Positions 53,217-62,365 of a stretch of 64,000 nucleotides of DNA are shown here, piece by piece. Made by a program: the position numbers and the translations under genes. The notes under the pieces were generated by a model. It did not search any database, was not told where the DNA came from, and saw nothing but the letters and a program-made list of their open reading frames with translations. This stretch comes from Myxococcales bacterium (GTDB taxonomy: Bacteria > Myxococcota_A > Polyangia > Polyangiales > GCA-016699535), in contig CP064980.1 in NCBI GenBank assembly GCA_016699535.1, positions 2,054,001 to 2,118,000 on the forward strand, read 5' to 3'. The stretch's first letter is position 1, and every line of letters starts with the position of its first letter.

Positions 53217-55285
53217 GCTTCAACTCCTAATACTGAGTGCAATTCACTTAGTGTTGTTAGCGTGCTGCAACCAAGAAAAATAAAGTTATCAATACCGGCT
53301 TGTTTGAATTGTTGCTCATGTTCACCAGGATAGCCTGCGAGAAGAACGTGTTTTGCGCCGGCTTCTTTGAGCGCTTTGCACACGGGCTGAGCGTACTCTT
53401 GATAGAGCTCATCCGAAGAGCAGATAATCACGACGTCGGTAGGCGTTTTTTTGTAGGTCCGCATGAGCTCGTCGACGCTTTGGAAACTTTGATCGGAAAG
53501 CGCTTGAATGCCGCCAGCTTCGAGGAAGTTTTGGCTGAACATGGTGCGTGGGATGTGTTTGGCCAAAGGGCCCATGTTGGCTAACAGAACCCTCGGCCTA
53601 GTGCCGTGCTTTTTGAGATAGCGATCGCTTGCATCACGTAGATGCTCAAAGTCTTCCGCAAAACGAATGGCTTTCAAATCCGCCACCGTTGCTACCGAAC
53701 CATCCTTCTTTAACGCTTGCTCTTTTAGTTCGCGTGCAAGGGTGGCGGCAGGTAGGCCTTCTTCAAGGGCGGTGAGGCTGGCTTCAAAGGCGGAGGAGCA
53801 ATCCGCCAGAGCTGCCTGAAACGAGGTTTTTGCATTTTTTGTTGCTTCAGGAACAGAGTTTTTGTGTGTTGTTGAGTTTGTTGAAGGGAGAGGTTGTTCG
53901 TTGAGGTTAGGAAACTCACTTACGCCAGTGATTGGAAACTTTCGTGTGGCAATGAGTGCGCTTCGTTTCTCGCGCGCCGCTTTAATTCGGTCGTGAATCC
54001 AACCGCTTTGCAGCGCCTTAGCAAAACCGCCTTGGGCTTCGATGCTTTGGAACATGGACCATGCAGCTTGAGCTAGTTGTTCGGTGCGACTTTCAACAAA
54101 CCAACTTCCTCCGGCCGGATCTTGAACTGTTTTCAGATGCCCTTCCTGCTGAAGGATAAGTGCGGTGTTGCGTGCTAGTCGTCTTGCACTTTCATCGGAC
54201 GGACGTAAAGCACTGTCGTAGGGTGATACGCTGACGCTGTCGACATCGCTCATCATCGCGACGGCAGTCGAGACGGTTGTTCGCAGCAAGTTGACCCACG
54301 GATCGCGTTGGCAAAGCATGCGCTCGGAGCTGTGAACATGCATGCGCAAGTTCACAAGATCTTGCTCAGCACCGCATTCCTTGAGGGCCAGCGCAAGCAA
54401 TTTGCGAGATGCTCGGATTTTGGCGAGTTCAGAGAACATTTCGGTGCCAACACTTTGTTCGACCACCATCTGTTTTATCACTTGGGATACCGACAGCCCG
54501 TCGCGAGCATAGGCCCGCAGATAGTCAACAAAACTTGCGAGAAGAAAGGCAAGCTCTTGGACCTGACTTGCCCCAGCGTTGTGCAATGCAGAAGAGGAGA
54601 CGCGCAGGCTTCGCGAGCGTGGCAATTGCTTGACAGTGTAACGAGCAAGGTCCTGTGCACGGTCAAGTGCGCTTTGGAGGGAGATGGGCAATTCCCCGTC
54701 GCGCACAAGGGCCTCAAAGGGATCGGCATTAAACTGAGCATTGAGTTTGTCGGCAGAGACACCCGCTTTGCGGCTTGCAACCACAAGCAGCGCGGCCATT
54801 TCAAAGAAATCAGCCCCGGCATCAAGTTGCAGCTCGGTCTGCTGGACGAGAGCACTTTTTGAGAGCTCAAGCATATCGGTTATCGAATTGACTGCGATGC
54901 CGTCTTTTGCGTCGGTAGTGTGTAGCGAGCTGGTGCGCATACGCACGGCGCTGAGTCCTTGCTTGATCTCACTGTCGATGCTCTGTCCAATCTTTTCCTT
55001 GCTTCCGAATCGGCAGATGCCGGTTATCTTTATAGATGGCTCTGCATTGTTTTGAAGAGCCAAGCCCCTTTCAAAAGGATGTTGTCCTGGCAGCTGGCTT
55101 GTATCGCCGAAAGAGGCTTCGTCGATAGCGGAGTAAAGTGGTCCGATTTTCTGATCATCCAAAGTGCTTTTGACCAGCTTGCGTTCAAAGGGTGCGCCTT
55201 TGAGATCTTTATCAACGAGAGTTTTCCATTGCTCGTATGAAACCGCGTTAAAATCGTAATCAAAAGGCGTGCTGCTTTTTTCCAT
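53213..55285 (-). CDS. mutA: Methylmalonyl-CoA mutase, small subunit
   Basis: 690 residues, paralogous to MutB. The barrel part shows LLVVASRKAGVS and SLRVSSSALHNAGASQVQEL, and a B12-type Rossmann domain ends the protein (RVLLANMGPLAKHIPRTMFS, where DxHxxG is lost). This marks it as the non-catalytic subunit of the heterodimeric mutase, as in Propionibacterium. Both subunits being present fits an enzyme used at high flux. ATG 55285 has GGAGG upstream, though at long spacing. Confidence 0.93.
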   Translation of the reverse strand: MEKSSTPFDYDFNAVSYEQWKTLVDKDLKGAPFERKLVKSTLDDQKIGPLYSAIDEASFGDTSQLPGQHPFERGLALQNNAEPSIKITGICRFGSKEKIGQSIDSEIKQGLSAVRMRTSSLHTTDAKDGIAVNSITDMLELSKSALVQQTELQLDAGADFFEMAALLVVASRKAGVSADKLNAQFNADPFEALVRDGELPISLQSALDRAQDLARYTVKQLPRSRSLRVSSSALHNAGASQVQELAFLLASFVDYLRAYARDGLSVSQVIKQMVVEQSVGTEMFSELAKIRASRKLLALALKECGAEQDLVNLRMHVHSSERMLCQRDPWVNLLRTTVSTAVAMMSDVDSVSVSPYDSALRPSDESARRLARNTALILQQEGHLKTVQDPAGGSWFVESRTEQLAQAAWSMFQSIEAQGGFAKALQSGWIHDRIKAAREKRSALIATRKFPITGVSEFPNLNEQPLPSTNSTTHKNSVPEATKNAKTSFQAALADCSSAFEASLTALEEGLPAATLARELKEQALKKDGSVATVADLKAIRFAEDFEHLRDASDRYLKKHGTRPRVLLANMGPLAKHIPRTMFSQNFLEAGGIQALSDQSFQSVDELMRTYKKTPTDVVIICSSDELYQEYAQPVCKALKEAGAKHVLLAGYPGEHEQQFKQAGIDNFIFLGCSTLTTLSELHSVLGVEA

Positions 55286-55725
55286 TTGACCTTAGCCTCC
55301 TCGGTGGCAAAGTGCTTTTACCACTACAAAAACCGTCTTTCCTTTAGGTAGAGCCAAAAACCATGGGGCGTGGTGAGCGGGGATGGTGTGATGCATCCGG
55401 CGGACAGCGTCCCTCTTTTTGTGGCTAAACTCTTCGAGAGATATCAAAGCTTATCGCCTTGAGGACTGTTGCCGGGAAGTTAACACCTCCAGCTCAAAGA
55501 CGCACGAAAAATCGATCCGAATCTCCGCTCTGGAAGTCGTTTTAAAAGAATAAAAAAAGCGTGCGCTTTATAGTTGCCTTTTGTAGAGTTCATCTCATAC
55601 ATAGCGACCTTGGGTTGAGGCACACGACGAGCGGCTCCCGCTCGAAGGCCAGCTAAAGCATGCGTGCAGAGTAAGAGTTGAGGCATGCATGACGCTAACA
55701 AGCAAGAAGCACAGGAGAGAGAGCT
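55286..55725. other. 440-bp divergent promoter region between mutA and mce
   Basis: No gene is supported here; the short ORFs in it lack domains or RBS. It must carry the promoters of both halves of the propionate module. I see no clear operator. The mce side ends in AGGAGAGAGAG, a strong SD. Confidence 0.7.
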
Positions 55726-56151
55726 ATGATCCAGGCAAAAGGAATCAATCACATTGGCATTGCTGTGCGTTCGATTGAAGATAAGCGAGCGTTTTATGAA
55801 GAGATTTTAGGTGGACGTTTTGACGGTGTTGAGGAAGTGCCCGATCAAAAAGTTCGAGTTGGCTTCTTTTTGTTTGGCGCGCCGGGGCATGAAGTTCGTA
55901 TTGAATTGCTTGAGCCGACCTCCGATGATTCACCCGTTGCAAAATTTCTTGAAAAACGTGGCGAAGGGATGCATCATATCGCTTATTCAGTTGACGGTAT
56001 TGATTCGCGTTTGAAAGCACTAGGGGAGAGCGACGTCAGACTGATTGACAGTACAGCTCGCGCTGGAGCACACCACACAAAGATTGCATTTCTTCATCCT
56101 AAAAGTTCCGGTGGCGTCCTTACGGAGATTTGCGAACCAGCAAAAGCATAG
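55726..56151 (+). CDS. mce: Methylmalonyl-CoA epimerase
   Basis: Interconverts (R)- and (S)-methylmalonyl-CoA, linking MutAB to the decarboxylase. 141 residues of the vicinal-oxygen-chelate (glyoxalase) fold: two beta-alpha-beta-beta-beta modules with metal ligands in INHIGIAVRS, the Gln loop DQKVRVGFF, GMHHIAYSVDG and GGVLTEICEP. The signature family length is about 135-145. Strong SD AGGAGAGAGAG. Confidence 0.93.
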   Translation: MIQAKGINHIGIAVRSIEDKRAFYEEILGGRFDGVEEVPDQKVRVGFFLFGAPGHEVRIELLEPTSDDSPVAKFLEKRGEGMHHIAYSVDGIDSRLKALGESDVRLIDSTARAGAHHTKIAFLHPKSSGGVLTEICEPAKA

Positions 56152-56154
56152 AGC

Positions 56155-56178
56155 ACTCGGCAGCACAGAAAGCCGAGT
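56155..56178 (+). other. Stem-loop between mce and the CoA-transferase gene
   Basis: Perfect 7-bp stem ACTCGGC/GCCGAGT with a 10-base loop, 3 bases after the mce stop. No T run follows, so it is more likely an mRNA-stability or partial-readthrough element than a terminator. Confidence 0.5.
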
Positions 56179-56206
56179 TACAAAACATCACTTATAGGGT
56201 TAGTTC

Positions 56207-57688
56207 ATGAACAGAGATCGATTTACACGTTTATCCGCCCAAGATGCGGCGGCAGTGGTTAAAGACGGAAATACCGTAGGCTTTTCTGGTTTTACGGCGG
56301 CGGGATCGCCCAAAGCGGTACCTCGAGCGATTGCAGATTTTGCTAAAGCCGAACATGCGGCCAACAAGAATTTCAAGATTCGAGTGATCGCTGGTGCATC
56401 GACGGGAGCAAGCCTTGATGAAGCATTGGCTCAAGCGGAGGCTATATCCTGGCGCACCCCGTTTCAAGCATCGCCAACACTGCGAAAGCAAATCAACAAT
56501 CAACAAGTCGAATTCATCGACATGCATTTATCCCATGTGCCCCAAAGCATTGAATTTGGTTTCATTGGAAAAATCGATGTGGCGGTCATTGAAGCAACTG
56601 ATATTACCGCTGATGGCCGTGTGTATTTAAGTGCATCGGGTGGCATTTCGCCAAGTTTGCTTCGTCACGCTGATAAAATCATTATTGAGCTAAATGAATA
56701 TCACAGCAAACGGCTTTGCGAGATGCACGACGTCGCTATCTTGCCTACGCCCCCACATCGAGAAGCAATTCATATCTTTCATCCGATGGAACGAATCGGA
56801 ACGCCATTTGCTTGGGTCGATCCCAAGAAAATCGTCGGCATTGTTGAGACCAATGAAGCCGACGGCATTTCTGAGTTCAGTGAATCCAACGAAGCTTGCC
56901 TAAAGATCGCTCAGCACGTTGTACGGTTCTTGGTCGATGAGACCAAAGCGGGGCGAGTCCCAGAAAGTCTATTGCCGTTGCAAGGTGGGGTTGGAAACAT
57001 TTCGAATGCGGTTTTCGGAGGCATTGGCCAGTGCGATGACATTCAACCTTTCCATATGTACACTGAGGTTTTTCAAGACACGCTCCTCGATTTGATGGAA
57101 TCAGGGCGCATGCTAGGTGCATCAACTTGCAGTCTTACGCTCAGTGACGACAAATTGCGCAAGATGTACGACAACATGGATTATTTTGCGCCGCGGCTTG
57201 TGATCCGACCGCAAGAGCTTTCCAATAACCCTGGTGTTATTCGCAGACTAGGCGTGATTTCCATCAATGCGGTTCTTGAAGTAGACATGTACGGCTGCGC
57301 TAATTCGACGCACGTATGTGGCACGCACATGATGAATGGCGTTGGTGGCTCAGGCGATTTCGTGCGCAATGCCTATCTCTCAATATTAGTGACGCCTAGC
57401 GTAGCCAAAGGCGGAAAAATTTCTGCTATCGTTCCGATGGTTAGCCATGTTGACCACAACGAGCATTCCTTGCAAATCGTAGTCACTGAGCAAGGCCTCG
57501 CGGACTTGCGCGGCTTAGGACCCATCGAGCGAGCGAAGTGTATTATCAACAACTGTGCTCATCCGGACTACCGCGATTATCTTTTTAGGTATATGGAGAA
57601 TTCCCGCATGGGACATTTGCGGCACGATTTAGGCAAAGTGTTTGAACTTCACGAAAACCTTCTTCGCAACGGCCAAATGCTCCCCTAG
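56207..57688 (+). CDS. Succinate/acetate (or propionate) CoA-transferase, Cat1/ScpC type
   Basis: 493-residue class I CoA-transferase of the acetyl-CoA hydrolase/transferase family. Motifs: VGFSGFTAAGSPKAVPRAIA, GASTGASLDEALA, the catalytic Glu in HMYTEVFQDTLLDLM, GGSGDFVRNAYLSI and IVTEQGLADLRGLGPIERA. In this setting the likely reaction is propionyl-CoA + succinate giving propionate + succinyl-CoA, closing the cycle without ATP use; an acetate-using enzyme is possible. Located between epimerase and decarboxylase. Confidence 0.88.
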   Translation: MNRDRFTRLSAQDAAAVVKDGNTVGFSGFTAAGSPKAVPRAIADFAKAEHAANKNFKIRVIAGASTGASLDEALAQAEAISWRTPFQASPTLRKQINNQQVEFIDMHLSHVPQSIEFGFIGKIDVAVIEATDITADGRVYLSASGGISPSLLRHADKIIIELNEYHSKRLCEMHDVAILPTPPHREAIHIFHPMERIGTPFAWVDPKKIVGIVETNEADGISEFSESNEACLKIAQHVVRFLVDETKAGRVPESLLPLQGGVGNISNAVFGGIGQCDDIQPFHMYTEVFQDTLLDLMESGRMLGASTCSLTLSDDKLRKMYDNMDYFAPRLVIRPQELSNNPGVIRRLGVISINAVLEVDMYGCANSTHVCGTHMMNGVGGSGDFVRNAYLSILVTPSVAKGGKISAIVPMVSHVDHNEHSLQIVVTEQGLADLRGLGPIERAKCIINNCAHPDYRDYLFRYMENSRMGHLRHDLGKVFELHENLLRNGQMLP

Positions 57689-57711
57689 AAAATTTTTCGT
57701 CGAGAACCTTC

Positions 57712-57738
57712 TTGACATTTTTCTGCCCGAACAGGGCA
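57712..57738 (+). promoter_or_regulatory. TTGACA and a TGCCC-N5-GGGCA palindrome before mmdA
   Basis: TTGACA (57712-57717) is followed by TGCCC (57724-57728) and GGGCA (57734-57738), a perfect 5-bp inverted repeat. It could be an operator just upstream of mmdA, or a small hairpin. No good -10 box at standard spacing is seen. Confidence 0.3.
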
Positions 57739-57757
57739 CGCATACGAAAGAAAAGCC

Positions 57758-59311
57758 ATGCCATTAAATCAACAAGATGCGGCCATCAAACTGCGCGAGC
57801 TGCGGGAAACCGCTCGCCTAGGTGGAGGGCAGCAGCGCATTGATGCGCAACACAAACGCGGTCGTTACACGGCCAGAGAACGAATCGACATGCTTCTTGA
57901 CGAAGGAAGCTTTGAAGAAATGGATATGTTCGTCAAGCATCGTTGCCGAGACTTTGGCCTAGATAAGCAGGAGTACTACGGCGATGGCGTGATTTGTGGT
58001 TACGGGACCATTAACTCACGACAAGTCTTTATCTTTTCACAAGACTTTACCGTGCTCGGTGGTTCGCTTTCGGAGGCCTACGCAAAAAAGATTTGCAAGG
58101 TGATGGATGCGGCCATGAAAGTGGGAGCTCCGATTATTGGCTTGAACGATTCTGGAGGTGCTCGCATTCAAGAAGGCGTGCTTTCTTTGGCCGGTTACGC
58201 CGATATATTCTTGCGCAACACGCGGGCTTCCGGTGTCGTGCCGCAAATCTCGGCGATTCTTGGTCCCTGCGCAGGCGGTGCGGTGTATTCACCAGCGCTT
58301 ACTGACTTTACGGTAATGAACAAAGGCTCGTACATGTTCATTACTGGACCCAAAGTAGTAAAAACCGTCACGCATGAAGATGTAACGCCAGAGGATCTCG
58401 GTGGCGCAGTTGTGCATGCCGCGAAGAGCGGCGTCAGCCATTTTTTGACGGAAACAGAAGAAGAAAGCCTGGAGCTGATTCGTGTGCTTCTAAGTTATTT
58501 GCCGCAAAACAATCTGGGCGAACCTCCTGTTCTCAATTGCACCGATCCGATTAGTCGTACTGAAGATGCGCTCAACGCTATCATCCCGGATAATCCCAAT
58601 CGTGCTTACGACATGAAGGAGCTGGTGAGACTCGTTGTGGATGACAAAAACATGCTTGAAGTTCAAGCACGCTACGCGCCAAACATTATTACAGCTTTCG
58701 CGCGGCTCAATGGCCGTTCGGTGGGTGTTGTTGCAAACCAGCCAAAATATCTAGCTGGCGTATTGGACAACAATGCATCACGCAAGGCCGCACGTTTTGT
58801 GCGCTTGTGTGACTGCTTCAACATTCCTCTCATCACCTTTGTGGATGTTCCTGGTTTTTTGCCGGGCACCTCGCAAGAGCACAACGGCATCATTCTTCAC
58901 GGGGCCAAACTGCTCTACGCCTACGCTGAGGCTACGGTGCCCAAGCTTACCGTCATTACCAAAAAAGCCTATGGCGGCGCTTACGATGTGATGGCTTCCA
59001 AGCATCTTAAAGCAGACATCAACTATGCATGGCCCACTGCTGAAATCGCTGTGATGGGTGCAGCAGGTGCTGTTGAGATTTTGCACGCGAAGGAACTAAA
59101 AGATGCTGCCGATCCTGCGGCTCGGGGTGCTGAACTTGTGCATGAGTACGAGGAGCGCTTTTTGAATCCTTATCAGGCTGCTGCACACGGCTACATCGAT
59201 GACATTATCCAGCCCGATCGAACGCGGTTTCGTCTGATTCGTGCGCTTGAAATGCTCAATACCAAGCGCGAGACCTTGCCTCCCAAAAAGCATGGAAACG
59301 TGCCGCTATGA
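57758..59311 (+). CDS. mmdA: Methylmalonyl-CoA decarboxylase alpha subunit (carboxyltransferase)
   Basis: 517-residue carboxyltransferase of the propionyl-CoA carboxylase beta/MmdA family. Both acyl-CoA-binding oxyanion loops are visible: GAPIIGLNDSGGARIQEGVL with LGPCAGGAVYSPALTDFT in the first half, and ITFVDVPGFLPGTSQEHNGI with KKAYGGAYDVMASKHL in the second. It moves the carboxyl from (S)-methylmalonyl-CoA to biotin on the carrier subunit. With the three following genes it belongs to a decarboxylating sodium pump rather than an ATP-dependent carboxylase, since no biotin carboxylase gene is present. Confidence 0.93.
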   Translation: MPLNQQDAAIKLRELRETARLGGGQQRIDAQHKRGRYTARERIDMLLDEGSFEEMDMFVKHRCRDFGLDKQEYYGDGVICGYGTINSRQVFIFSQDFTVLGGSLSEAYAKKICKVMDAAMKVGAPIIGLNDSGGARIQEGVLSLAGYADIFLRNTRASGVVPQISAILGPCAGGAVYSPALTDFTVMNKGSYMFITGPKVVKTVTHEDVTPEDLGGAVVHAAKSGVSHFLTETEEESLELIRVLLSYLPQNNLGEPPVLNCTDPISRTEDALNAIIPDNPNRAYDMKELVRLVVDDKNMLEVQARYAPNIITAFARLNGRSVGVVANQPKYLAGVLDNNASRKAARFVRLCDCFNIPLITFVDVPGFLPGTSQEHNGIILHGAKLLYAYAEATVPKLTVITKKAYGGAYDVMASKHLKADINYAWPTAEIAVMGAAGAVEILHAKELKDAADPAARGAELVHEYEERFLNPYQAAAHGYIDDIIQPDRTRFRLIRALEMLNTKRETLPPKKHGNVPL

Positions 59312-59793
59312 AAAGCCTCGTTAACCTAAAGCAAAACATTTTGTTTTTGCTTGGCTCTTGCCTTGCATCGCTTGTTGCGAACCAGGTTTTGGCGCAGCAA
59401 GAGGCTGCAGCAGCGGATGCCTCGCTTGGTTTTGGCATGACCATCGTTGTGGTCGGGCTAAGCATGGTGTTTGGGGGTCTGTTCTTTATTTTTCTTTTGA
59501 TGGTTGTCTTGCAGAAAGTGATTGATGGACAAGCAACCAAAAACAAGCAGTCTTCAAAAGACAACAAGAAAGAAGAAGTCCTCGAGCTTCCCGACGATAC
59601 GGAACATGCGATTGCGCTTGCGCTGTACATGGATCCACGCATTTTCGATGAGGAGCTAACATCGAAACTGTCGATCAAGAAGGTGACCAAACCTTACTCG
59701 CCTTGGTGGCATTCGGGAAAAACTATCAGCATTTACAATAATCAACATATCTTTGAGCGGCCTGTCGCTGACAGGCAAGCTGGGAAAAAGTGA
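59308..59793 (+). CDS. mmdD: Sodium-pump decarboxylase gamma/delta-type subunit (OadG-like)
   Basis: 161 residues: one N-terminal membrane span (LGFGMTIVVVGLSMVFGGLF to LLMVVLQ), a charged linker (KQSSKDNKKEEVLELPDD) and a C-terminal tail. Small single-span subunits of this type hold the carboxyltransferase, biotin carrier and membrane subunit together. Its ATG overlaps the mmdA stop (ATGA). A possible cleavable signal precedes the span. The symbol follows its position in MmdADCB operons. Confidence 0.75.
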   Translation: MKSLVNLKQNILFLLGSCLASLVANQVLAQQEAAAADASLGFGMTIVVVGLSMVFGGLFFIFLLMVVLQKVIDGQATKNKQSSKDNKKEEVLELPDDTEHAIALALYMDPRIFDEELTSKLSIKKVTKPYSPWWHSGKTISIYNNQHIFERPVADRQAGKK

Positions 59794-59802
59794 GGTGCCA
59801 TC

Positions 59803-60225
59803 GTGTCGCAGTTCGTCTTCCGAATTAACGGTAAACCCTATGAAGTAACCATTGATGGCTTTGAGCGCGGCCTTGCTAACGTGACGGTCAATGGCGAAAC
59901 TTACGATGTCGAAATCAGCAAACAAAAAGCATCGTCCGTCAAAATCGAGCGCCCCAACGTGGTGCCGGGAACAGGGCCGCAACCCGCACGTGTTGCTCCT
60001 CAAGGAGGGGTAGGCAGCGTCAAAGCGCCGATTCCCGGTCAAATCTTGGCCATTCATGTCAAAGCTGGCGATACGGTGACTTCGGGCCAGGCTTTGTGTG
60101 TGCTTGAAGCCATGAAAATGGAAAATGAGATTCAAGCCACTCGCGGTGGCGTTATCGATCAAGTCCATGTGCAACAAGGGCAGTCGGTCGGCGAAGGCGA
60201 CCCGCTCTTCACTATCAAGGAATAA
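59803..60225 (+). CDS. mmdC: Biotin carboxyl carrier subunit of methylmalonyl-CoA decarboxylase
   Basis: 140 residues. The C-terminal biotinyl domain has the canonical EAMKMEN with biotin-accepting Lys105 (VLEAMKMENEIQATRGGVID), preceded by a Pro/Ala/Gly-rich linker and an N-terminal beta domain (FRINGKPYEVTIDGFERGLA). It carries the carboxyl group between MmdA and MmdB. GTG start at 59803, with GAGGTG nearby. Confidence 0.92.
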   Translation: MSQFVFRINGKPYEVTIDGFERGLANVTVNGETYDVEISKQKASSVKIERPNVVPGTGPQPARVAPQGGVGSVKAPIPGQILAIHVKAGDTVTSGQALCVLEAMKMENEIQATRGGVIDQVHVQQGQSVGEGDPLFTIKE

Positions 60226-60229
60226 AACA

Positions 60230-61362
60230 GTGTCTAACATCTGGTATGATCTGTTCCAAGGAACAGGCTTTAGTAACTTTCATTACACTCACGGCATTAT
60301 GATCGTTGTGGGGCTGTTTTTTGTCTTTTTAGCAATTGCCAAAGATTGCGAACCGCTTTTACTCTTGCCCATTGGCTTTGGCATTATCGTTGGAAATATC
60401 CCCGTTCCTGAGGCACTCGGTATTTCTTTTCGTGCGGACAACAGTGTGTTCAGTATCTTCTACGACGGCATCAGGCGGGGTTGGTTTCCGCCGTTGATCT
60501 TTTTGGGCATCGGCGCCATGACCGATTTTTCGGCGCTCTTATCAAACCCCAAATTGCTCTTTTTAGGGGCCGCTGCGCAGGCGGGCATTTTCTTAACCTT
60601 GGTGGGCGCGCTCGCGATGGGCTTTACGCCGCAAGAAGCTGGCGCGATTGGTATCATTGGTGGTGCAGACGGTCCGACCTCGATTTTCCTCGCCTCCAAA
60701 CTTGCGCCGCATTTGTTGGGAGCCATCGCGATAGCTGGCTATTCCTACATCGCGCTTGTGCCAGTGCTTCAGCCGCCGGTTATGAAGCTTTTGACCACCA
60801 AAAAAGAGCGATTGATTCGCATGAAAACGCCTCGCAAGGTTTCGAAAAAGAAAAGATCATTTTCCCAATTCTTGCATGTGTGGCAAGTGGCATGGTGGCG
60901 CCTGGCGCTATCGTCTTGCTCGGCATGTTGTTTTTGGGAAACTTGCTCAAAGAATCGCTTGTGACTGAACGTCTTGCGAACACGGCGCGAAATGCTCTGA
61001 TAGACGTGGTCACTGTTCTTTTGTCTTTTTGCATTGTTATCAGTACCGAAGCAAAAGGTTTTTTTACCGCTGATTCCCTCATTTTCTTTGGTCTTGGTGC
61101 GGCTTCGTTCTTGGTGGCAACAGCAAGTGGTATTATGGTGGCGAAGTTTATGAATTTGTTCTTGCGCGGCGATGCTCGGCTCAATCCGCTCATCGGTGCT
61201 GCGGGTGTATCGGCGGTGCCAGACTCTGCACGTGTGGTGCACGTGGTGGGTCAGGAATCCGACAACACGAATTATCTGTTGTCCCATGCCATGGGCCCGA
61301 ACGTTGCCGGCGTGATTGGCTCGGCCATTGCTGCCGGTGTTTTGCTCTCGCTACTTCGTTAA
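60230..61362 (+). CDS. mmdB: Na+-translocating methylmalonyl-CoA decarboxylase beta subunit, frame broken by one missing base
   Basis: Membrane subunit of the OadB/MmdB/GcdB family that decarboxylates carboxybiotin and moves 1-2 Na+ out. About 377 residues joined. The first frame gives IMIVVGLFFVFLAIAKDCEP, RGWFPPLIFLGIGAMTDFSA and GIIGGADGPTSIFLASKL (family Na+/decarboxylation motif). The second gives FLGNLLKESLVTERLANTAR, IGAAGVSAVPDSARVVHVVG and SHAMGPNVAGVIGSAIAAGV. The break is at A5 60845-60849; one extra A restores SKKEKIIFPILACVA. The start is GTG 60230 with AGGA upstream. Confidence 0.92.
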
Positions 61363-61432
61363 ACGAGCATAGTGTTGGCATGACAAAACTGGCATGTTTT
61401 ATGGATGAAAGTTGCCACCTTTTTCATCTTTT

Positions 61433-62365
61433 TCAAAAATTCATGCCATTCTTGCGGCGCACGAGCCAGGACAAAACCAGTAGCCACAGCACGATGGCCG
61501 GCAACTGAAAGACAAAAACTTGGCCTGTGGTGGTGCTGCAGGAACAACCGCTCTTTGGCGTTGAAGTGCTCGGGGTCGTGGCGGCATCTGAATCGGCCTC
61601 AGCGTCCTGTAAAACATCTGCATCGCTTGGGCTTCCTGCATCGACGATAGGATCCGGTGTCTCCGTTCCGCAATTAATCGTGGCGCTCGACCATACCCAA
61701 TGATCGCTTGAGGTTGCGGTTCCGCTCACATCATACGAAGTCCCGTTCCATATATCATCGTTGCCAAAAGCAATCATTTTTATATCGGTGTTGCAGGCAG
61801 CGATGCCCAAAAAACGTCCATGGCTGTCTTGGTTGACGGTGGTCCAGTTTATTTGAGCAATGAGTTCGTCATTCGAGTTCCACACGCTAAGATACTTCGT
61901 CGTAGTAGGCACTCCGGTATAAAGTCCGGCGACAAGGCCAAAGCGATGCACGGGTGGATCGAACACGGCTACGCCACAATTGACGGCAACCATGCCTTGA
62001 GCGATGCCGTCATTGTCCAAGATGTACGACCCTGCTGGATCAACGCGCAGGCATTCGGTATAAGATGCGCCAATATCGGGCGTAACGCTCGTTGTATTAA
62101 AATGCAAAGTCATGCCGCTGCTTTGGTATTGATCTTCTGCGATGACTGAATAGTCGACGTTGCTTTCACCGAACTCGGCAACCATTGGTCCGGTTCCCAT
62201 CTCGCCAAGTGAATTCAAAAGGACAAGCTCATGAAAGCTAAAGGGATCGGTAATAAACTCAACCGTATCGGCGTATGCCAGTTGCGGGAGCGTTACCACG
62301 GACAAAACGCTGGCTGCGGCGATGGTGATAAGGATATCGCGAAAGTTACAGAGATGTGTTTTCAT
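61433..62365 (-). CDS. Secreted protein with MYXO-CTERM-like C-terminal sorting signal
   Basis: 310 residues with a signal peptide (LITIAAASVLSVVTLPQLAYA) and a beta-sandwich body of about 190 residues (FGLVAGLYTGVPTTTKYLSV). The tail has an acidic spacer (DAGSPSDADVLQDAEADSD), then SGCSCSTTTG, a hydrophobic span (VFVFQLPAIVLWLLVLSWLV) and RRKNGMNF. Gly-Cys-rich motif plus one span plus a basic end is the MYXO-CTERM (TIGR03901) layout, used in myxobacteria for surface anchoring. Composition of the body resembles 'choice-of-anchor' domains. Function unknown. Confidence 0.8.
   Translation of the reverse strand: MKTHLCNFRDILITIAAASVLSVVTLPQLAYADTVEFITDPFSFHELVLLNSLGEMGTGPMVAEFGESNVDYSVIAEDQYQSSGMTLHFNTTSVTPDIGASYTECLRVDPAGSYILDNDGIAQGMVAVNCGVAVFDPPVHRFGLVAGLYTGVPTTTKYLSVWNSNDELIAQINWTTVNQDSHGRFLGIAACNTDIKMIAFGNDDIWNGTSYDVSGTATSSDHWVWSSATINCGTETPDPIVDAGSPSDADVLQDAEADSDAATTPSTSTPKSGCSCSTTTGQVFVFQLPAIVLWLLVLSWLVRRKNGMNF

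Noticed and set aside
59656..60240. 194-residue minus-strand ORF
   Set aside because: Antisense to the mmdD-mmdC genes, which have clear domains and start sites.
60769..61287. 172-residue minus-strand ORF
   Set aside because: Antisense to mmdB; no recognisable features.
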